Shown here: positions 51,929 through 61,083 of the stretch, piece after piece | How positions within the stretch are numbered: the stretch's first letter is position 1 | Layout: the number at the start of each line of letters is the position of its first letter | Assembly: GCF_018623055.1 (NCBI RefSeq) | Contig: NZ_CP076019.1 | Coordinates: 1 to 64,000, forward strand | Reading direction: 5' to 3' | Source of the DNA: Halorubrum sp. 2020YC2 | Lineage (GTDB): Archaea; Halobacteriota; Halobacteria; Halobacteriales; Haloferacaceae | Length of the DNA: 64,000 nucleotides | The notes under the pieces: model-generated | The model's input: only the letters and a program-made list of their open reading frames with translations | Told to the model about the DNA's origin: nothing | Databases searched by the model: none | Translations under genes and position numbers: made by a program

Positions 51929-52825
51929 ATGGAGGTGCTCGTCTACGGCGCCGGCGCGCTCGGGAGCCTCGTGGGGGGGCTGCTGGCGCGCGAACACGAC
52001 GTGACGCTCGTCGGGCGCGACCCGCACATGCGGCGGATCCGCGGGGACGGACTCCGGATCGACGGCGAGGTCGACGTCCGCGTCCAGCCGCGCGCGCTCA
52101 CCGACGGGACGCACCGAGCGGCGGACCTCGCCCTCGTCACGACCAAGGCGTACGACACCGACGCGGCCGCCCGGGCGCTCGCGACCGGCGAGTACGAGGT
52201 GGTCTGCTCGCTCCAGAACGGACTGACGGAGGAGCGGCTGGTCGCCGCGCTCGACGCGACGGTGCTCGCCGGCACCGCGAGCTACGGCGCCCGGTTCGCG
52301 GAGCCGGGCCGCGTCACCTGTACCGGCGTCGGAGAAGTGGTCGTCGGGCCGCTCTCCGGCGGCGCCAGCCCCGCGGCCGCGCGGGTCGGCGCCGCCTTCG
52401 ACGCGGCCGGCGTCGAGGCGGTTGTCGCCGAGGACATGCCGGTGCGCCGCTTCGAGAAGCTCGCGGTCAACGCCGGGATCAACGGTCCCTCCGCGCTCGC
52501 GCGGACCGAGAACGGGGAGACGCTGGGGGGTCCCGCGGGCGACGTGTCGCGCGAGGCCGCCCGGGAGACGGCCCGCGTCGCCCGCGCGGTCGGCGTCGAC
52601 CTCCCGGACGAGCGCGCGGTCGCCGCCGTCGAGCGCGTCGCCGCCGACACCGCCGCCAACCGGTCGTCCATGTACGAGGACGTTGAGAACGGGCGGCGGA
52701 CCGAGGCCGACGCCGTCTACGGCGCCGTCACCGACCGGGCGGACCGGCACGGCGTGGCCGCGCCGACGTGTCGGACGATCGGATCGCTGATCCGCGGCTG
52801 GGAGGCGGCGCGCGGGCTTCGGTGA
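51929..52825 (+). CDS. panE: Ketopantoate reductase (2-dehydropantoate 2-reductase)
   Basis: A 298-residue ApbA/PanE protein: Rossmann motif VYGAGALGSLVGGL (residues 5-18), LALVTTKAYDTDAAARAL, SLQNGLTEE, then the helical C-terminal domain with RRFEKLAVNAGINGPSALAR, carrying the catalytic Lys, and EDVENGRRTEADAVYGAV. It reduces ketopantoate with NAD(P)H in the archaeal coenzyme A pathway. It follows thrC on the same strand with a 71-bp gap that contains its own promoter space. Confidence 0.9.
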   Translation: MEVLVYGAGALGSLVGGLLAREHDVTLVGRDPHMRRIRGDGLRIDGEVDVRVQPRALTDGTHRAADLALVTTKAYDTDAAARALATGEYEVVCSLQNGLTEERLVAALDATVLAGTASYGARFAEPGRVTCTGVGEVVVGPLSGGASPAAARVGAAFDAAGVEAVVAEDMPVRRFEKLAVNAGINGPSALARTENGETLGGPAGDVSREAARETARVARAVGVDLPDERAVAAVERVAADTAANRSSMYEDVENGRRTEADAVYGAVTDRADRHGVAAPTCRTIGSLIRGWEAARGLR

Positions 52826-52888
52826 ACCGGGAACGCGGCGGCGCTACGGCGGGAAAAAGAACTCAGCCCCGCCAGCGACCGGCGCGGC

Positions 52889-53110
52889 TCAACACCACTC
52901 CTCGAGGACGGTCGCGTCGGTCTCGTCGACCGACACCCACGCGTCCTCTCGCGAGACGTCCGCGATGACGAGCTCCGGCCGCGACGACGAGGAGTCGATG
53001 GACGCCATCACGTCCGGCGCCTCGGCGGCGTCGAGCGCCGGGTCCGTCGGCAGCGCCGTCCGACGGCGGTCGGGGTCCGGGTCGTCCCAAGGGGTGGAAC
53101 TCCGTGACAT
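52889..53110 (-). CDS. Small haloarchaeal protein, unknown
   Basis: A 73-residue protein: MSRSSTPWDDPDPDRRRTAL, PTDPALDAAEAPDVMASIDS, SSSRPELVIADVSREDAWVS, VDETDATVLEEWC. The C-terminal half resembles the small conserved haloarchaeal families that end in a tryptophan-cysteine tail. The promoter region upstream has GTATAAGC on the plus-strand notation (53133-53140). No function known. Confidence 0.65.
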   Translation of the reverse strand: MSRSSTPWDDPDPDRRRTALPTDPALDAAEAPDVMASIDSSSSRPELVIADVSREDAWVSVDETDATVLEEWC

Positions 53111-53352
53111 GGTTGTGAATAGTTCACAGTACGTATAAGCGTTGCGAACCGGACCGAGATCGGCCGTCGTATCCCAGATTTCGGGGACGCTCCGCCGACG
53201 CATCGCCCGTCGAACGGGCCCTCGAACGACGATCCGCCGAAACGTGTCGGGTTTCTCATCGGCCCGACGGGTCCGCGGCCCCCCGGCGCACCGGGTCGGC
53301 CGCCGCCGTTCCGATCTCACGGGCCGGCGGTCCGGCTCCGCACACCTTCGCA

Positions 53353-53359
53353 GTATACA
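53353..53359 (+). promoter_or_regulatory. TATA box of the CBS-glyS operon
   Basis: GTATACA lies 28 bp before ATG 53385, the right distance for a leaderless transcript carrying the CBS gene and glyS. Confidence 0.55.
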
Positions 53360-53384
53360 AGAGGTGTCACGCTGAACAACGGGC

Positions 53385-54233
53385 ATGAACGTCGCAGACG
53401 CCATGACGCCCCGCTCGGAGCTCGTCGTCGTCGAGATTCCCGGGAGCCGGAACGACGTGTTGGAGTTCATTCAAGAGCACGGGTTCTCGTCGGTCCCGGT
53501 CGTGAAGGACGTCGACGGCGACGAGGTGTACCGCGGGCTGGTCACGCGCGATGACCTGATCGACCAGCCGGACGAGGACCAGCTGGCGCTGCTGATGCGC
53601 GAGGTGCCGACCGCGGCGGCCGACGACGACATCGTCGACGCCGCCCGGACGATGGTCGCGGAGGGCTCGCGCCGCCTCCCCGTGGTCGACGGCGACGAGC
53701 TGGTCGGCATCCTCACGGTCACGGACGTGGTGCGGGCCATCGCCCGCGGCGAGGTCGACGGCGAGACCCGGGTGGGCGAGCTGGCGACCAGCGCGGTCAA
53801 CGCGACCCACACCGAGACGCCGCTGCCGGTCGCGGAGCGGGAGATCGGTCTCTCCGGGGTCCCGTACGCGGTCGTCCTCGACGACGAGGCCGCGGTCGCG
53901 GGGATGCTCACCGAGGTCGACATCTTGGAGGTCGCCCGCGTCGTCGAGGGCGAGGCGAGCACCGGCGACTCGATCGCGGAAGAGGACTCCGAGTGGTCGT
54001 GGGAGGGGATCAAGGCGACCGGCGCGCGCTACCTCCCCACCCGGAACGTCGAGATACCCGCCGAGGCGGTCCGCCACTTCATGACGGCGGACCTGATCAC
54101 GGTCAACGCCACGCGGACGGCCAAGGAGGTCGCACAGGAGCTCATCAGCAACGACATCGAGCAGGTCCCGCTCGTCTCGGGCACCGACCTCGACGGCATC
54201 GTCCGGGACGTGGACCTGCTGGAGGGGCTGTAG
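53385..54233 (+). CDS. Four-CBS-domain protein
   Basis: A 282-residue protein made of four CBS repeats in two Bateman modules: MTPRSELVVVEIPGSRNDVL, VPVVKDVDGDEVYRGLVTRD, LPVVDGDELVGILTVTDVVR, then TSAVNATHTETPLPVAEREI and MTADLITVNATRTAKEVAQE with VPLVSGTDLDGIVRDVDLLE. CBS modules bind adenine nucleotides or SAM and regulate partners. Its stop TAG is directly followed by the glyS ATG, suggesting a conserved regulatory link to glycyl-tRNA synthetase. Confidence 0.92.
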   Translation: MNVADAMTPRSELVVVEIPGSRNDVLEFIQEHGFSSVPVVKDVDGDEVYRGLVTRDDLIDQPDEDQLALLMREVPTAAADDDIVDAARTMVAEGSRRLPVVDGDELVGILTVTDVVRAIARGEVDGETRVGELATSAVNATHTETPLPVAEREIGLSGVPYAVVLDDEAAVAGMLTEVDILEVARVVEGEASTGDSIAEEDSEWSWEGIKATGARYLPTRNVEIPAEAVRHFMTADLITVNATRTAKEVAQELISNDIEQVPLVSGTDLDGIVRDVDLLEGL

Positions 54234-56036
54234 ATGGCGGCCGACGCGCTCGCGGAGCTCGCGAAGCGTCGCGGGTTCTTCTTCGGCTCGAACGGCGCGT
54301 ACGGCGGCACCGCCGGCTTCTACACGTTCGGGCCGCAGGGCGCCGCCCTCAAGCGCAACGTCGAGGACGCGTGGCGAGACCGGTTCACCATCCGCGAGGG
54401 GAACCGCGAGATAGAGGCGCCGACGGTGATGCCCGAGGCCGTCTTCGAGGCCTCCGGCCACTTGGAGGGGTTCGACGACATGCTCGTCGAGTGCCCCGAG
54501 TGCGCCGAGTCCCACCGCGCCGACCACCTCGTCGAGGACGCCACCGCGATCGAGGACGCCGAGGCGCTCCCCGGCGAGGAGGTCGCGGAACTCATCGCCG
54601 ACAACGAGATCGCCTGCCCCGCCTGCGGCACGCCGCTGGCCGGCGAGCCGGTCGAGGCGTTCAACCTCATGTTCGCGACCGACATCGGGCCCGGCGACGC
54701 CCAGCCCGGCTACCTCCGCCCGGAGACCGCACAGGGCATCTTCGTCGAGTTCCCGCGGCTGAAGGAGTACGCCCGCGGGAACCTCCCGTTCGGCATCACC
54801 CAGATCGGCCCCGCCTACCGCAACGAGATATCGCCCCGCGGCGGCCTCCTCCGCCTCCGGGAGTTCACGCAGGCCGAGTTAGAGCAGTTCATCGACCCCG
54901 AAGAGGACGAGCCGCCGCTCGACCGCGTGCGCGACGTCGAGGTCCGGCTGTACCCCGCGACCGAACAGGAGGCCGACGACGGCGACTACCTCGATACGAC
55001 GGTCGGTGAAGCCGTCGACGAGGGAGTCATCGGCTCCCCGTGGGTCGGCTACTACCTCGGCGTCGCGCAGGAGTGGTACGAGCGCGTCGGCGTCGACACC
55101 GACCGGTTCCGGTTCCGCCAGCACCTCGCGGGCGAGCGCGCCCACTACGCGGCCGACTGCTGGGACGCCGAGAGCGAGGTCAACGGCGACTGGATCGAGA
55201 TCGCCGGCTTCGCGTACCGCGGCGACTACGACCTCTCGAAGCACGGCGAGTACGCCGACGACGCGTTCACGGTGTTCAAGCGCTACGACGAGCCGAAGAC
55301 GGTCGAGCGCGCGACCGTCGACCCCGACATGTCCGTCCTCGGGCCGGAGTTCGGCGGTGACGCCGCCGCGGTCGCTGCGGCCCTCGAAGCGCTGGCCGAG
55401 CGCGACCCCGACGCCTTCGACGGCGAGACGGTCGAGGTGACGGTCGGAGAGGGCGCCGACGCGGAGACTCACGAGGTCGACGCCGACGTCGCGAACTTCT
55501 CGGTCGAGGAGGTGACCGAGAGCGGCGAGCACATCACGCCGCACGTCGTCGAGCCCTCCTTCGGCGTCGGGCGGACCGTCCAGACGCTGCTCGCGCACGC
55601 GTACAGCGAGGACGAGGTCGACGGCGAGGAGCGGACGTACCTCTCGCTCGACCCCGAGATCGCCCCGCAGGACGCCGCCGTCTTCCCGCTGGTGACCAAC
55701 GACGACCGGCTCACCGCGCTGGCCGACGAGGTCGCGGCCGACCTGCGGGCCGCGGGGCTCGCGGTCGCGTACGACGACTCCGGCTCGATCGGCCGCCGCT
55801 ACCGCCGGCAGGACGAGGTCGGCACGCCGTTCTGCGTCACGGTCGACCGCGACGGCATCGAGGGCGACGGGCCCGACACCGTCACGCTCCGCGAGCGCGA
55901 CTCCGCGGCGCAGGTCCGGATCCCGGTCGCGGACCTGGCCGACGAGCTGACCGCGCTGCGGGAGGGCGAGCCGTTCGAGTCCGTCGCCGCCCGGTACGAC
56001 GCGGTCGACACCGATGTCGACACCGCGGGGAGCTGA
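54234..56036 (+). CDS. glyS: Glycyl-tRNA synthetase
   Basis: A 600-residue alpha2-type class II synthetase. Motif 1 region GPQGAALKRNVEDAWRDRFT; zinc-like knuckles CPECAESHRADH and CPACGTPLAG in the insertion; motif 2 FGITQIGPAYRNEISPRGGL; motif 3 VEPSFGVGRTVQTLL; then the anticodon-binding domain (about 480-600; VFPLVTNDDRLTALADEVAA). It charges tRNA-Gly. It starts right after the CBS gene stop with no gap. Confidence 0.96.
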   Translation: MAADALAELAKRRGFFFGSNGAYGGTAGFYTFGPQGAALKRNVEDAWRDRFTIREGNREIEAPTVMPEAVFEASGHLEGFDDMLVECPECAESHRADHLVEDATAIEDAEALPGEEVAELIADNEIACPACGTPLAGEPVEAFNLMFATDIGPGDAQPGYLRPETAQGIFVEFPRLKEYARGNLPFGITQIGPAYRNEISPRGGLLRLREFTQAELEQFIDPEEDEPPLDRVRDVEVRLYPATEQEADDGDYLDTTVGEAVDEGVIGSPWVGYYLGVAQEWYERVGVDTDRFRFRQHLAGERAHYAADCWDAESEVNGDWIEIAGFAYRGDYDLSKHGEYADDAFTVFKRYDEPKTVERATVDPDMSVLGPEFGGDAAAVAAALEALAERDPDAFDGETVEVTVGEGADAETHEVDADVANFSVEEVTESGEHITPHVVEPSFGVGRTVQTLLAHAYSEDEVDGEERTYLSLDPEIAPQDAAVFPLVTNDDRLTALADEVAADLRAAGLAVAYDDSGSIGRRYRRQDEVGTPFCVTVDRDGIEGDGPDTVTLRERDSAAQVRIPVADLADELTALREGEPFESVAARYDAVDTDVDTAGS

Positions 56037-56040
56037 GGGC

Positions 56041-56664
56041 GTGCGCCTCCCGGCCGCGTCGTGGCGCGAGCGCGTGGAGTTCGAGCGGCGGCTGGTGCAC
56101 GCGAGCGGCACCCTCTACCCGGTCCCGTTCCTGTTGGGCTGGGTCTCGTGGGAGACGACGGGCCGGCTGCTGATCGGCAGCGTCGCGGTCGCGGGCGCCC
56201 TCGAAGCGCTGCGGCTCTCCGGCTCCGCGGGGCCGCTCGACCCGCTGTACGACGCGCTCGTCCGCGAGTACGAGGCCGACGGGGTCGCGGGCTACGCGCT
56301 GTATCAGGTCGGGATGGCCGCGGTCGCGCTCCTGTTCGCGCCGGTGTTCGCCGTGCCGGCGATGTGGATGCTCTCGATAGGGGACCCGATAAGCGGCGGC
56401 CTCGGGGAGAACGCGGCGACCGAGCCGAAGCGGCTCTCCGTGGTGGCGGCGATGGTGTTCGTCTGCTTCGGGATCGCGGTCCCGTACGCCATCCCCGAGT
56501 TCGGGCCGGACCCGGGCGTGATCGTCGCGCTCGCGGGGGCGGTCCCCGCGGCGGTCGCGGACGGCCTCCCGCCGCTGATCCGCGGCGTCGCCGTCGACGA
56601 CAACCTCACCATCCCGCCCGCGGCCGCGAGCGGGATGTTCCTCGCGGCGTCGCTGATCGCGTAG
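56041..56664 (+). CDS. Dolichol-kinase-like membrane protein
   Basis: A 207-residue membrane protein with about five hydrophobic segments. RRLVHASGTLYPVPFLLGWV is the conserved opening of archaeal dolichol kinase/phosphatidate cytidylyltransferase-like proteins, and MLSIGDPISGGLGENAATEP with KRLSVVAAMVFVCFGIAVPY holds the GDP...K motif that binds CTP/metal. The frame also opens at ATG 56014 inside glyS; GTG 56041 fits better. Its last codons are within a 26-bp triplication. Role: polyprenol phosphorylation for glycosylation. Confidence 0.8.
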   Translation: MRLPAASWRERVEFERRLVHASGTLYPVPFLLGWVSWETTGRLLIGSVAVAGALEALRLSGSAGPLDPLYDALVREYEADGVAGYALYQVGMAAVALLFAPVFAVPAMWMLSIGDPISGGLGENAATEPKRLSVVAAMVFVCFGIAVPYAIPEFGPDPGVIVALAGAVPAAVADGLPPLIRGVAVDDNLTIPPAAASGMFLAASLIA

Positions 56665-56716
56665 TCCTCGCGGCGTCGCTGATCGCGTAGTCCTCGCGGC
56701 CGCGCTGATCGGGTAG
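56639..56716 (+). repeat. 26-bp tandem triplication at the end of the dolichol-kinase-like gene
   Basis: Unit TCCTCGCGGCGTCGCTGATC (plus GCGTAG) occurs at 56639-56664, 56665-56690 and 56691-56716, the third with two substitutions. Each unit contains the same stop codon, so the protein's end is copied downstream without changing the gene. Confidence 0.9.
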
Positions 56717-56786
56717 CGCGGCCGGGCGGGTAAAACTCGTCTCGGACGCGACGGCGCCGCGGCTCACCGAACGGGACTGAGAGAAG

Positions 56787-56871
56787 CGCCGAGGCGGAGA
56801 TTTGAACTCCGGTGTCCGAATGGACAGTAGATTTCGAATCTACCGCCTTGGCCAGGCTAGGCTACCTCGGC
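56787..56871 (-). tRNA. tRNA-Ser (anticodon CGA)
   Basis: On the minus strand the acceptor GCCGAGG pairs with CCTCGGC, with discriminator G. The anticodon stem GTAGA/TCTAC closes the loop TT-CGA-AA. A long variable arm (TGTCC-ATTC-GGACA) marks a class II tRNA, and the T arm is CGGAG-TTCAAAT-CTCCG. The 85-nt length and variable arm identify tRNA-Ser decoding UCG. CCA is not encoded and no intron is seen. Confidence 0.93.
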
Positions 56872-56997
56872 TCGTGTCGACGTTGGCCGGTTCCGCTGTT
56901 ATGCGTTTCGATCGCGCCCGCGGCGCGGTCCCGGAGTCTCCGCCCGTCGGCCCGTGCTCCCGGCAACGCTTTTCGGCTCGGCCCCCCTGCGGTCGGT

Positions 56998-57960
56998 ATG
57001 GACGTCCCCGAAGCGGCCGACGTCTGCGCCCGCGTCGTCGACGAGGTCGGCGGCGCGGTCGTGGCCGACCGCGAGTTCCTCGACCGCGTCACCCTCGGCA
57101 TCCTCGCCCGCGGCCACGTCCTCTTGGAGGACGTGCCCGGCACCGGCAAGACCCTCTCCGCGCGCTCGTTCGCGACCGCGCTCGGCTTAGAGTTCTCGCG
57201 GGTCCAGTTCACGCCCGACCTTCTCCCCGCCGACGTCACCGGGACCAACGTGTTCGACGAGCGCGACGGCTCCTTCGCGTTCTCGCCCGGCCCGATCTTC
57301 GCGAACGTCGTGCTGGCCGACGAGATCAACCGCGCGCCGCCGAAGACGCAGGCCGCGCTGCTGGAGGCGATGGAGGAGGGGCAGGTGACCGTCGACGGCG
57401 AGACCCACGACCTCCCCAGCCCATTCTACGTGATCGCGACGCAGAACCCCGTCGAGAGCGAGGGCGCGTTCCCGCTGCCGGAGGCCCAGCTCGACCGGTT
57501 CACGATCAAGACCTCCATCGGCTACCCCGACGAGGACGGGGAGCTGGAACTGCTCCGCCGCCGCGCCGGTCGCGTCGAGCAGTCCCCCGCGGTCGACCGC
57601 GTGCTCGACCCCGACTCCGTGGCGGCGCTGCGGGAGGTGCCCGAGTCGGTCCGCGTCGACGACGACCTCCTGCGCTACGCGGCGTCGCTCGCGCGGGCGA
57701 CCCGCGAGGACCGCCGCGTCGAGGCCGGCGTCTCTCCCCGGGGGACCCAGCGCCTCTTCGAGACGGCCCGCGCGGCCGCGGTGATCGCCGGCCGCGAGTT
57801 CGTCACGCCCGACGACGTGAAGCGCGTCGCGGAGCCGACGCTCGCCCATCGCCTCGTGTTGACCCCGGACGCGGCCGTCAACGACGTCGACGAGCGCGAC
57901 GTGATAGCCGACGTGCTCGGCCGCATCGCGGTGCCGACGGTGGAGGCGCCCGGGGCGTAG
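56998..57960 (+). CDS. MoxR-family AAA+ ATPase
   Basis: A 320-residue ATPase: Walker A EDVPGTGKT (44-52), Walker B VVLADEINRAPPKTQAALLE, sensor 1 FYVIATQNPVESEGAFPLPE, then AQLDRFTIKTSIGYPDEDGE and the C-terminal AAA lid. MoxR proteins act as chaperones for vWA-domain partners or metal insertion, but no vWA/DUF58 gene follows here. ATG 56998 (MDVPEAADVCARVV) is used; the frame upstream overlaps the tRNA. Confidence 0.92.
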   Translation: MDVPEAADVCARVVDEVGGAVVADREFLDRVTLGILARGHVLLEDVPGTGKTLSARSFATALGLEFSRVQFTPDLLPADVTGTNVFDERDGSFAFSPGPIFANVVLADEINRAPPKTQAALLEAMEEGQVTVDGETHDLPSPFYVIATQNPVESEGAFPLPEAQLDRFTIKTSIGYPDEDGELELLRRRAGRVEQSPAVDRVLDPDSVAALREVPESVRVDDDLLRYAASLARATREDRRVEAGVSPRGTQRLFETARAAAVIAGREFVTPDDVKRVAEPTLAHRLVLTPDAAVNDVDERDVIADVLGRIAVPTVEAPGA

Positions 57961-57987
57961 CTCGGAGAAGCGGTTCGGCCTGCCGAG

Positions 57988-58542
57988 CTACTCCGCGCTC
58001 TCGTCCCGCTCGGCCAACAGCTCCGTCGCCGTGAGCAGCGACTCCAGCTCGACGTCGTGTTCGGCCAACAGCTCCGCCGCGCCCTCCTCGCGGTCGACGA
58101 CGACCAGCACGCGGTCCACGGTCGCGCCCGCCTCCCGGAGCGCCTCGACGGCGTCGACGGCGGACTGGCCGGTGGTGGCGATGTCCTCGATGACGACGAC
58201 CTCCTCGCCCTCGTCGAGCCGCCCCTCGATCCGGTTGCCCGTGCCGTACTCCTTCGCCTGCTTGCGCGCGATGACGTACGGGCGCCCCAGCTCCGCGGCC
58301 GTGACGGCCACGAGCGGGACCGCGCCCAGCGCCACGCCGGCGAGCTTCGCGTCGGTGTCGGCCAGCCGGGCGGCGAACGCCTCGCTCACGAGCGTCAGCG
58401 CCTCCGGGTCGGTCTCGAACAGGTACTTGTCGACGTAGTAGTCGCTCGTGCCGCCGTGCGACAGCTCGAACTCGCCGAACCGGACGGCGTCGGCCGCGGT
58501 GAGCGCGGCGATCAGCTCCCGTCGTCGGTCGTTGTCGGTCAT
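57988..58542 (-). CDS. pyrE: Orotate phosphoribosyltransferase
   Basis: A 184-residue type I phosphoribosyltransferase. [19 protein letters not shown] and [20 protein letters not shown] are the orotate-side motifs, and [18 protein letters not shown] (116-133) is the PRPP-binding loop. It makes OMP in de novo pyrimidine synthesis. ATG 58542 ([14 protein letters not shown]) is the start; the frame upstream of it is arginine-rich noise. Confidence 0.94.
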   Translation of the reverse strand: MTDNDRRRELIAALTAADAVRFGEFELSHGGTSDYYVDKYLFETDPEALTLVSEAFAARLADTDAKLAGVALGAVPLVAVTAAELGRPYVIARKQAKEYGTGNRIEGRLDEGEEVVVIEDIATTGQSAVDAVEALREAGATVDRVLVVVDREEGAAELLAEHDVELESLLTATELLAERDESAE

Positions 58543-58691
58543 ACGCCGAGAACGGCCGCCACCGACAATAAACGGGTCGGAACGCGGCAGCGGGCCGGCG
58601 GTCCCCTCGCGGTTCTCCGAGGCTTCCCCTCGGATCCGTCGCTGCGGTCGTCCCGACACGATTTAGGCGGCCCGCTCACAACGGGCCGGTA

Positions 58692-60179
58692 ATGAGCACG
58701 CAGGCCGCGACGGCGGACCGGACAGTCGTGATCGGGCTGGAGGTCCACGTCCAGCTCGAGACCGACACGAAGATCTTCTGCGGCTGCTCGACGGAGCCGG
58801 CCGAGGGTGAGGAGCCGAACACGCGCACCTGTCCGACCTGCCTCGGGCTGCCGGGCGCGCTCCCCGTCCTCAACGAGGCCGCCGTCGAGGCCGCCGTCAA
58901 GGTGGGGAAGGCGATCGACGCCGACATCCCCGAGACGACCACGTTCCACCGGAAGAACTACTACTACCCCGACCTCCCGAAGAACTTCCAGCTCACCCAG
59001 TACGACGCGCCGATCTGCCAGTCGGGCGAGCTGGAGGTCCGCGTCGACGGCGACCCGCGGACGATCGGGATCACCCGCGCGCACCTCGAAGAGGACCCCG
59101 GCAGCCTCCAGCACGCGGGCGGCTCCATCGAGTCCGCGACCCACACGCTGGTGAACTACAACCGCGCGGGCACCCCCCTCATGGAGATCGTCACGGAGCC
59201 GGACTTCCGCTCGCCGGCCGAGACGCGCGCGTTCCTCGCGAAGCTGGAGGAGGTCCTCGAATACCTCGGCGTGTTCGACCCCGGCCGCGACGGGAGCTTA
59301 CGCGTCGACGCCAACGTCTCCCTCGTCCCCGCAGAGCACGTCGACGACGACGGGACGATCGACGACGCGGCCCTCGACGACGTGAACCGCGCCGAGGTGA
59401 AGAACATCTCCAGCCACAGGGGCGCCGAGCAGGCGCTCGCCTACGAGGTCACTCGGCAGGAGAACGTCCTCCGGCGCGGCCGCGAGATCGAACAGGAGAC
59501 CCGGCACTGGGACGAGGACCGCGGCGTCACCGTCGGGATGCGCTCGAAGGAGGCCGAGAAGGACTACCGCTACTTCCGCGAGGGCGACCTCCCCGCCTTG
59601 GAGGTGGCCGACTGGAAAGATCGGATCGCGATCCCGGAGCTCCCCGACGCCCGCCGCGAGCGCTTCCGCGAGGAGTACGGGGTAGACCGCGAGGCCGCCT
59701 CCAAGCTCACCTCCACGAAGGCGGTCGCGGACTTCTTCGAGGACGTGGCGAGCGAGTTCGACCCCGACCTGGCCGCGACGTGGGTCGCGGACAACCTGCT
59801 GGGCGAGCTGAACTACCGCGAGATGGAGATAACCGACGTCGAGGGCCGGCTCGACGAGTTCACGCGCCTGATCGAGCTGGTCGCGGCCGACGAACTGACG
59901 GTGAAGAACGCCGAGGAGGTCGTCCTCCGCGAGATGCTCGACGAGGGCGACGACCCCGAGACGGTCATCGACCGCGAGGGGCTCGGGAAGGCCGAGAGCG
60001 GCGAGGTCGAGGCCGCCGTCGCGGCCGCCATCGACGAGAACCCAGACGCCGTGAGCGACTACCACGACGGCGACGAGGGCGCGATCAACTTCCTCGTCGG
60101 GCAGGTGATGCAGGCGACCGGCGGCAGCGCCGACCCCGGACAGGTGAACGGGCTGCTCCGCGAGGAGCTGGACGGCTGA
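58692..60179 (+). CDS. gatB: Asp-tRNA(Asn)/Glu-tRNA(Gln) amidotransferase subunit B
   Basis: A 495-residue GatB. The opening VVIGLEVHVQLETDTKIFCG with CSTEPAEGEEPNTRTCPTCL contains the zinc cysteines; then KNYYYPDLPKNFQLTQYDAP, IGITRAHLEEDPGSLQHAGG, YNRAGTPLMEIVTEPDFRSP and the C-terminal YqeY tail domain (about 400-495). It amidates misacylated tRNA with GatA and GatC, the route for Asn-tRNA where AsnRS is absent. gatA and gatC are not in the window. The start follows GGGCCGGTA. Confidence 0.96.
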   Translation: MSTQAATADRTVVIGLEVHVQLETDTKIFCGCSTEPAEGEEPNTRTCPTCLGLPGALPVLNEAAVEAAVKVGKAIDADIPETTTFHRKNYYYPDLPKNFQLTQYDAPICQSGELEVRVDGDPRTIGITRAHLEEDPGSLQHAGGSIESATHTLVNYNRAGTPLMEIVTEPDFRSPAETRAFLAKLEEVLEYLGVFDPGRDGSLRVDANVSLVPAEHVDDDGTIDDAALDDVNRAEVKNISSHRGAEQALAYEVTRQENVLRRGREIEQETRHWDEDRGVTVGMRSKEAEKDYRYFREGDLPALEVADWKDRIAIPELPDARRERFREEYGVDREAASKLTSTKAVADFFEDVASEFDPDLAATWVADNLLGELNYREMEITDVEGRLDEFTRLIELVAADELTVKNAEEVVLREMLDEGDDPETVIDREGLGKAESGEVEAAVAAAIDENPDAVSDYHDGDEGAINFLVGQVMQATGGSADPGQVNGLLREELDG

Positions 60180-60268
60180 GACGGTCGGTCGCTGAACGGT
60201 TTCGGGAAGAGACGAATCGGAGCGGCGGCGGCGACGTGATATTTAAACTCCGTTAGCGGCGGCGACGA

Positions 60269-60640
60269 CTATTTATAAAGAACGACGTGGTCGGCGCGTG
60301 CCGACGAGCGGCCGGAGGCCGCGAGTCGCACGCGCGAGGGAGTCAGTCGCCGGAGCGAAGCGACGGCGACTGACGAGGCTGGGGAGGTGTGAGGCTGCGG
60401 TGCTGTGCGGTGCGGGGTGGGACTCAAAGGGGCAGCCGCGAGGGCGAAGCACGCCGCAGTAAGCACCGCAGCGAAGGAGCGGTAGCGACTGAGGGAGGCG
60501 CGCAGCAAGGCGCGCGAGCCCTCGCGGCTGGGGCTTTGGTGGTGTTCTCCGTCGATCCGCAAGTGACTATTTATAAACGAGCGATTGGGGATTCGGCGGT
60601 GTTCGCCGCAGCGACATCACTCGCTTATTTATAAAAGCCA
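60269..60640 (+). repeat. Structured intergenic repeat element, copy B
   Basis: This occupies most of the 532-bp gap after gatB. It begins with ATTTATAAA (60270-60278), has a perfect 11-bp stem GTCAGTCGCCG...CGGCGACTGAC (about 60342-60374), the GAGGCTGGGGAGGTGTGAGG block shared with copy A, then two cores GGCTGGGGCTTTGGTGGTGT (60526-60545) and a second at 60581-60610, each followed by ATTTATAAA. No gene is seen. On the rest of the gap (60180-60268, 60641-60711) I see nothing. Confidence 0.75.
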
Positions 60641-60711
60641 CGTCGCAAATCCGATTCACCCATCCCAACGACTGACTGTTTTTATTCCAATCGCCTGACG
60701 TACCTCCACGC

Positions 60712-61029
60712 ATGGCCCTCCCCGCCACCCTCCTGTCCGCGTTTCCGATCGGCCTCTGTCTCCTGCTCGCGTGGGCGATCCGGCGCCGCGGGAAGGTCGG
60801 CCTGATCGCCGGCTACGACGGCGACCTCTCGCCCGAGCGCGAGGCCGAACTCGCTCGCGACGCGGCCCGGGTCCTCGCCGTCGCCGCGGCCGCCACGAGC
60901 CTCCTCGTCGTCGACGCGTGGACCGGCGCCGTCCCCCGCCCCGGCCTGTTGGTGACGCTCCTGATCGCCGGCGCGGTCGGGTGGTTCCTCTGGAAGCGGA
61001 ACGTCCGCGCGGAGCGCCCCGCGAAGTGA
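60712..61029 (+). CDS. Small three-helix membrane protein (DUF3784-like)
   Basis: A 105-residue protein with TM segments LSAFPIGLCLLLAWAI, AARVLAVAAAATSLLVVDAW and LVTLLIAGAVGWFLWK. Between the first two lies RRRGKVGLIAGYDGDLSPER, a cytoplasmic loop with the LIAGY sequence of DUF3784-type membrane proteins. Function unknown. A TTTTTATTCC box is about 30 bp upstream. Confidence 0.7.
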   Translation: MALPATLLSAFPIGLCLLLAWAIRRRGKVGLIAGYDGDLSPEREAELARDAARVLAVAAAATSLLVVDAWTGAVPRPGLLVTLLIAGAVGWFLWKRNVRAERPAK

Positions 61030-61083
61030 CGCTTCCCCCGCCGAAACCGTGCGATTGACGCCCGCCCGCCCGCTACCGCGCTC

